Assembly: GCA_963556255.1 (NCBI GenBank)
Contig: OY744606.1
Span: 904,717-968,716 of the forward strand
From: Allolobophora icterica
Lineage: Eukaryota; Annelida; Clitellata; Crassiclitellata; Lumbricidae
Direction of reading: 5' to 3'
DNA: 64,000 bases
Under the pieces are notes generated by a model. It saw nothing but the letters and a program-made list of their open reading frames with translations, had not been told where the DNA came from and searched no databases. Below, piece after piece: positions 59,386-64,000 of the stretch. Position 1 is the first letter of the stretch, and every line of letters begins with the position of its first letter. The translations under genes were made by a program, and so were the position numbers.

Positions 59386-59874
59386 AAGATAAATCCGGTT
59401 TTGTGATTTTTTACATTTCAGTTTAATGTACCAGTTCAAAAAGAAAGATAAAATTGTAATTGCCTTACAGGTTTAACTGAGGAAATTTAAACTTGAATGA
59501 GAATATCTTAACACATTAACAACGACCTGCATTGGTTTCCCAGTCACTTTTAGTACACGTTCACTGTTAAAGTGTTAAGATGGATGCATTCACAGAAACA
59601 AAACCAAATGCTGTCCGTGTTGTAACTTATGCATCATGTGGGCAAATATGAACTGTAGCCAAAAATCAAATTATTCATTTTATGAAAGGAAATTTCAGAA
59701 TTATAAATAGAACATTTTTACAGAACAAAATTATGAGATTAGAAAAATAAACAAAAGCAACAGGACATGTTGCATGACCCGCATTTCCATGCAAATTCGT
59801 TTTGGGACACAAAGCACACGAGTAGAGAATAAGCAGAAAAGTCAATGATTTTTAAAATCTTCACCGGGCTTCAG

Positions 59875-62800
59875 TTACTGAAAACAAGTCTGTGTTTCCA
59901 TATCCAACAAGACCGCACCCTGTGGCTCCTGAGGAGGAATGCCTTGAGCCACTTCCAGCGGAAGCACATCTTCCCTGAATACCCAAGTCGTCTGGGTTTC
60001 TATATCGGAAAAACCGAACTCTGTCAGGAACTCGTCTGTCGTCTGCGTTTCCATGTGACTCCAGAACTGCGTGAAGAAGTCGTCGTCGACCGTCTGCGTC
60101 TCGGTGTTAATCGACATGTCGTCGAAGTCATTCGTCTGGGAAGCGGCAGTCAAAAAGTCATTTAAGCAGTCCGGATGCATCGTCTGTGTCTCTGCGGTGA
60201 AGGTCTTTTGTTGGGTCAAGAGGTCGTCGTTGCATCTGGCCGAGGTGGACGCTTCAGACGAGTCGAAATCGCTCCTCACGAACATCTCGTCGTTAATCAG
60301 AAAGTTACTGCACTGCACATCACTTCTGTTTTGCTCGCCTTCCACGATGTTTGGAAATTGAGAAGAAAACAGACTGTAGTCCGACTCGTTTGAAATGTAT
60401 TCGCTGGTCGTGCTTTTCTTCGGTGGCGCTTCTGCAATTGGCAACATGCCAGAATCGAACAGGTCGCTGCCCTCCGCACTAATTGTTGCGTAGACTGAAT
60501 CCGGTAGGACGTTGACTGTGCTGCATGGGTTGGCACGCATGTCGTTCGACGATGTACTGATGCAGTTCTCGCTCGGGAAATTGTCAAAGAGGTAGCTTTC
60601 GAGAGTTTGTGTCGAGCTGCTTTCGGCTAAACTGGCCTGGAGCTGCTGGAGTAATTCCATCGTCTGGGTTTCGTTGTGGACGAAGTCGGGCCAGGCGTCT
60701 GTAGGGGGTGTAGTAGGAATCACCGTTGAAACTGTCTCTTGGGTTGTCTGCATTGAAATACTGTGTTTCTGTTTCCTTGCGAGAGTCCGTGACGTCTGTG
60801 TGTGGATTGACTGGACGTTAAGACGTTTAACTCTGGCCCGCGGAGAAACCTGTTACAACGCAAAGACATTTAGTCATCGAGACGCTTAACATAGCACCTC
60901 ATAGGTACAACTGAGCTCCATTTCAACACGCTCCATTACAACACGGATTCGGATACAACACAATCGTGGCTGTGGATTCCAAGTTTAACTTTATAAACTG
61001 ACCTCATTATAATATGACTTCATTATAAGGTGGTTCTTGATATAGCTGCCAAAGACAGGTGCAGAGTAATGCGAGGTCCTCCCACTGCGATGTGGCTCCG
61101 TCACAGATAAAGCAAGCCTGAGGTGTGTCGAGCCACAAATTGAGTCTGGAGTGAAGCCCCAGCCACCCATGCTTAATACCCACTAGCATGCTAATCTGAG
61201 TTTTCTGGACACCAAACTACAGGGACTACTCCCAACAAGTGGGGATAAAACACTGCGCAAAAATCTTAGATGCCATCTGATCTTTCCTAACACAGCAGCC
61301 TAGTAGGTAGGAGGCCTGACCAAGTCGCACAACAGCCTGTGTATTAAACCTGAAGTTTAACGGCATCTTAAGGCAGAAGAGATCTGCGACTTGTAATTGT
61401 AACTGCAAATTTATATAGAGCCACTTCAAGAGAGACTCATGAAAGGCACTCCTGACCTAACACAATGAAACCACAAACGAACAGAATGGTCTTCAAATGC
61501 TTCATGTCGCAGGTTGTTAGGCAACCTATTCCAGGAGGATGGGCCGACCACAGCAAAACTTCTATGCTGGACTGTGGAAGTTCAGGCCAGTGGAACAATG
61601 ATCATACTTTACTTGCTGCAGGATGTGTCAAAAAGACAAAGCATTACAAAGCCCACTGTTTTGAACTGCCCTGTAAGGACGATAAAAACTATATACCAAG
61701 GGCTTTATATAAGCATTTAAACCATCTAAGCCAACAACAAATGTAAACTTAACATTCTAAACACTTTAGTTACATCTCATTCTTATCTTATTTTATTGAC
61801 TCATTTTTCTGTAAGCCACGGTGCGGTTTGTCATCTGGTGAATCAATAAAACGAATATCATCATACAGCATTTCAATGACAAAAACCAGACAATAAGAAA
61901 GCCAGCGTTAAAATGAAACGATGTACCTGAGACCCGCATGACTGTCTGGAAAGTGGTGAGTTGTAGATGCCGGGCGTCTTCTTCAGAACATATCCCTCCA
62001 TCGTCTGCGTCTCCGCGACTTTGATCTTGCGACTTCGAGTCTGAGTCGATGCCGTTACCGACTCCGGAGCAGAATCGAGCGACTTCGAGTCATGAGTCGA
62101 ACATGTCGTCCACGTGTCACGTTTGTATCCATCCGTAACAAGAGAATCCCCTGTGACGGGTAAAATCCTGGAAACACCAGCTGGGTCAAGTTCCAGCTGG
62201 GATGAAGACTGCCGTGGAGCAAGCCTTTTCAGTTTGGGCTTCGACTGGTGAGCGGGTACAGTATAAAAAAACACAGTTCCAACTGGTGGTGGAATTACCA
62301 TGAAACTCGGTGCAGGCAAAATTGTCCTTGGTGGTGTCGCATCTTGTTCCAGTCTGTCCAAACAACTCCTTTTCTTCCGTGACGATGGACTGATGTCTTT
62401 CGATTTCGATATAACAGTCGTCTGGCTCGATTGATCTGCAGTTTCCTCATTTCTGCTTTCGGAAGACGACGGTAAGTCGCTTGGCATGTCTGAATGAGCA
62501 ATCTCTTTTAATTCTCTTGATGGTACAATAACTGTCGGTTTAGTGATTTCATCAGATGTCTTGACGGTTATTGCCTGTTCTTTCTTCCCCACGATTCCAG
62601 TCTCAACGTCACAACTACTATCGTGCAATGTTTGGCTACAAAGTAATATGTATGTATGCATAGAGCACTTAGCATATTAATATTATATCATATGCACTTT
62701 ATGTATACATCATAAATATTAAGATTTCAAAAGATAATCAGGCTGGATTTCAAGTGTTCTCAATAAATACCCAAAAATTAAATGTCAATTAAGAAGAATA

Positions 62801-63356
62801 CCGTAGATAACTTTAAAATACCCAGTAGTATCACAGGAAAAATACTACCGGTAATTGTCATGAATGGAAATAAAGATTTTCAACCAGATGTGGCACCAAG
62901 TGGACTTTCATTGACAATGCTTTTTGAAGTACTTAACAACTGTAAACCACTGGACCACAAAAAAGAAGAAATATTCTAATATAATTCAAACATGCTAATA
63001 ATATGACAATGATTTAAATGCAACAACAGAAGTAATTACCTCACTGTTGATGCTTGACCAACACCGGTTCTATCTGAACATTCTATGGGTGACATGCCAC
63101 GCGTTTCATTGATCTGCTGGTCAGGCGTCTCTGTACTATTTACGTCCTCTGAACACTGGTCACTTACTCCACTGTGACCGGTTTCACTGAGGTGCTGTGC
63201 CAGGTCTTCCCAACTTCCCATGCACAACTGACACGACAGGCACCATGGCTTCTGACGGCAGCGACTGACGTGACGCGTGAGGTCGTAGCCGAGACCAAAC
63301 TTTTCGCCGCAGATCGAGCAAACTAGTGTTCGTTGGGCATGTAGTCGCATGAAGTG
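59875..63356 (-). CDS. ATMIN: ATMIN/ASCIZ, zinc-finger LC8 regulator (last three exons, 5' partial)
   Basis: Exons 63356-63040, 62635-61927 and 60849-59875 join in phase (2001 nt, 666 aa visible). The first visible exon matches vertebrate ATMIN zinc fingers: HFMRLH (end of a finger split by the intron), a C2HC-type finger C13, C16, H29, C33, then C39/C42 to H55/H61 in an AQHLSETGH segment. The remainder is Ser/Thr/Asp-rich and carries about ten TQT motifs, mostly ETQT (two in the middle exon, eight in the last), the binding motif for dynein light chain LC8; the protein ends METQTCFQ. In vertebrates ATMIN activates the LC8 gene and is inhibited by bound LC8, and is also linked to ATM signalling. 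The start codon and first finger(s) lie beyond 63356, and probably outside the window. A possible ATTAAA (minus strand) lies at 59421-59426. Confidence 0.94.
61395..61760 (-). repeat. decayed element with LINE-type tail (ATMIN intron)
   Basis: aatttatatagagccacttcaagagag resembles the shared tail hairpin; the following 300 bp resemble the region after the tail at 10480-10870 only loosely. Non-coding. Confidence 0.45.
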
Positions 63357-63383
63357 CTGAAAAAACAGAAATGGATCCGATTA

Positions 63384-63611
63384 GGGGTCATCCATAAAGT
63401 ACGTCCGCAAAATATGACCTACTTTGGACCCCTCTCCCCCTTGTCCGCATTTGACCTTACCATCCCTCCTCCCCCTTTGTGGACGTCCGCACGTCAAAGC
63501 CAATGAGCAAAAAACCACCATTGTAACTAACGTCATTAATAAGCTACCGGTTCTATCTTATTTAAAATCCCTCCCTCTCCCTCACTGCGGACGTCCTTTA
63601 TGGATGACCCC
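63384..63611. mobile_element. 228-bp MITE with TTA target duplication (ATMIN intron)
   Basis: Terminal inverted repeats GGGGTCATCCATAAAG... and ...CTTTATGGATGACCCC, flanked by TTA on both sides (63381-63383, 63612-63614). The 3-bp TTA duplication fits the PIF/Harbinger group. The right-hand exon edge of ATMIN (63356) is only 28 bp away. Confidence 0.85.
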
Positions 63612-63809
63612 TTAAGAGATCGCTAACACTGCTGGCAAAACAGCCATATTAATTCTCCATTCCAAATTATTCTGTTCGTTCCGGGTATTTATATGGCAAC
63701 GCCGCAGAAATCCACTCAAAGGTGTTCCCAACCTAAGCTCTGGCAAACGAGAACAATTTCAAGTGTTGAGGAACTGCAAGAATTTCACCAAGTAATGCAA
63801 TGTAACCAC

Positions 63810-64000
63810 CGATTTATATAGCGCCTCTTCAAGATGCACTCATCAGAGGCGCTCTCAACCTAACGAAGGCAAACCAGGATCAAACCAAAATGCCTTCAAG
63901 CGCTCACTGAACAGAGGTATAGATATAGAAAGACCAAGAAGCTCATGACATAAGATGCTAGGTACCCTGTAGATTCCAGAAAGTAAGATCTTGACCTGCT
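63810..64000 (-). mobile_element. element with LINE-type tail, runs off the window
   Basis: The stem AGCGCCTCT / AGAGGCGCT (63820-63828, 63845-63853) is identical to that of the LINE at 49604, followed by non-coding sequence to the window end. Could be a SINE or a LINE 3' end. Confidence 0.65.

Overview
This is a eukaryotic, animal window: genes are split by GT-AG introns, and the sequence is full of tRNA-derived SINEs, LINEs, small DNA transposons and very long microsatellites (TC, ACAG, ATGT, trinucleotides). I found no bacterial, phage, CRISPR or rRNA features. The repeat style and the protein similarities fit a marine lophotrochozoan, most likely a mollusc (gastropod-like). That placement is an inference.

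Layout. 0-20 kb is mostly repeats around one intact single-exon gene (3889-4866) for an alpha-crystallin/HSP20-like protein. 20-28 kb is gene-poor. A second, longer paralogue lies at 28303-29379. 30-41 kb is again repeats, including a SINE split by a small hAT element. 41-64 kb holds three conserved genes that I assembled exon by exon: CENPN (minus strand, nine coding exons, 349 aa, complete), CMC2 (plus strand, three coding exons, 74 aa, complete) and ATMIN/ASCIZ (minus strand, last three exons, 666 aa visible, 5' end outside the window). In human the same three genes are neighbours on 16q23.2, with CMC2 and CENPN divergent; the divergent pair is kept here. Between them sit an L2/CR1-like LINE with an intact 1049-aa ORF, a LINE 3' fragment, and a full-length RTE-like LINE with an intact 1012-aa ORF and a target-site duplication.

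How the parts relate. CENPN (kinetochore), CMC2 (mitochondrial cytochrome oxidase biogenesis) and ATMIN (zinc-finger regulator that binds dynein light chain LC8) share a neighbourhood, not a pathway. The two HSP20-like genes are paralogues. The 28 kb one carries a tandem SILK + RVxF protein phosphatase-1 docking signature ahead of its alpha-crystallin domain; the 4 kb one keeps SILK but has a degenerate RVxF. This pair is the best candidate for an undescribed system: a small-heat-shock-like PP1 regulatory subunit. The mobile elements also form a working set: an intact LINE whose 3' hairpin is shared by tRNA-derived SINEs in the same window, and non-autonomous DNA elements with readable target duplications.
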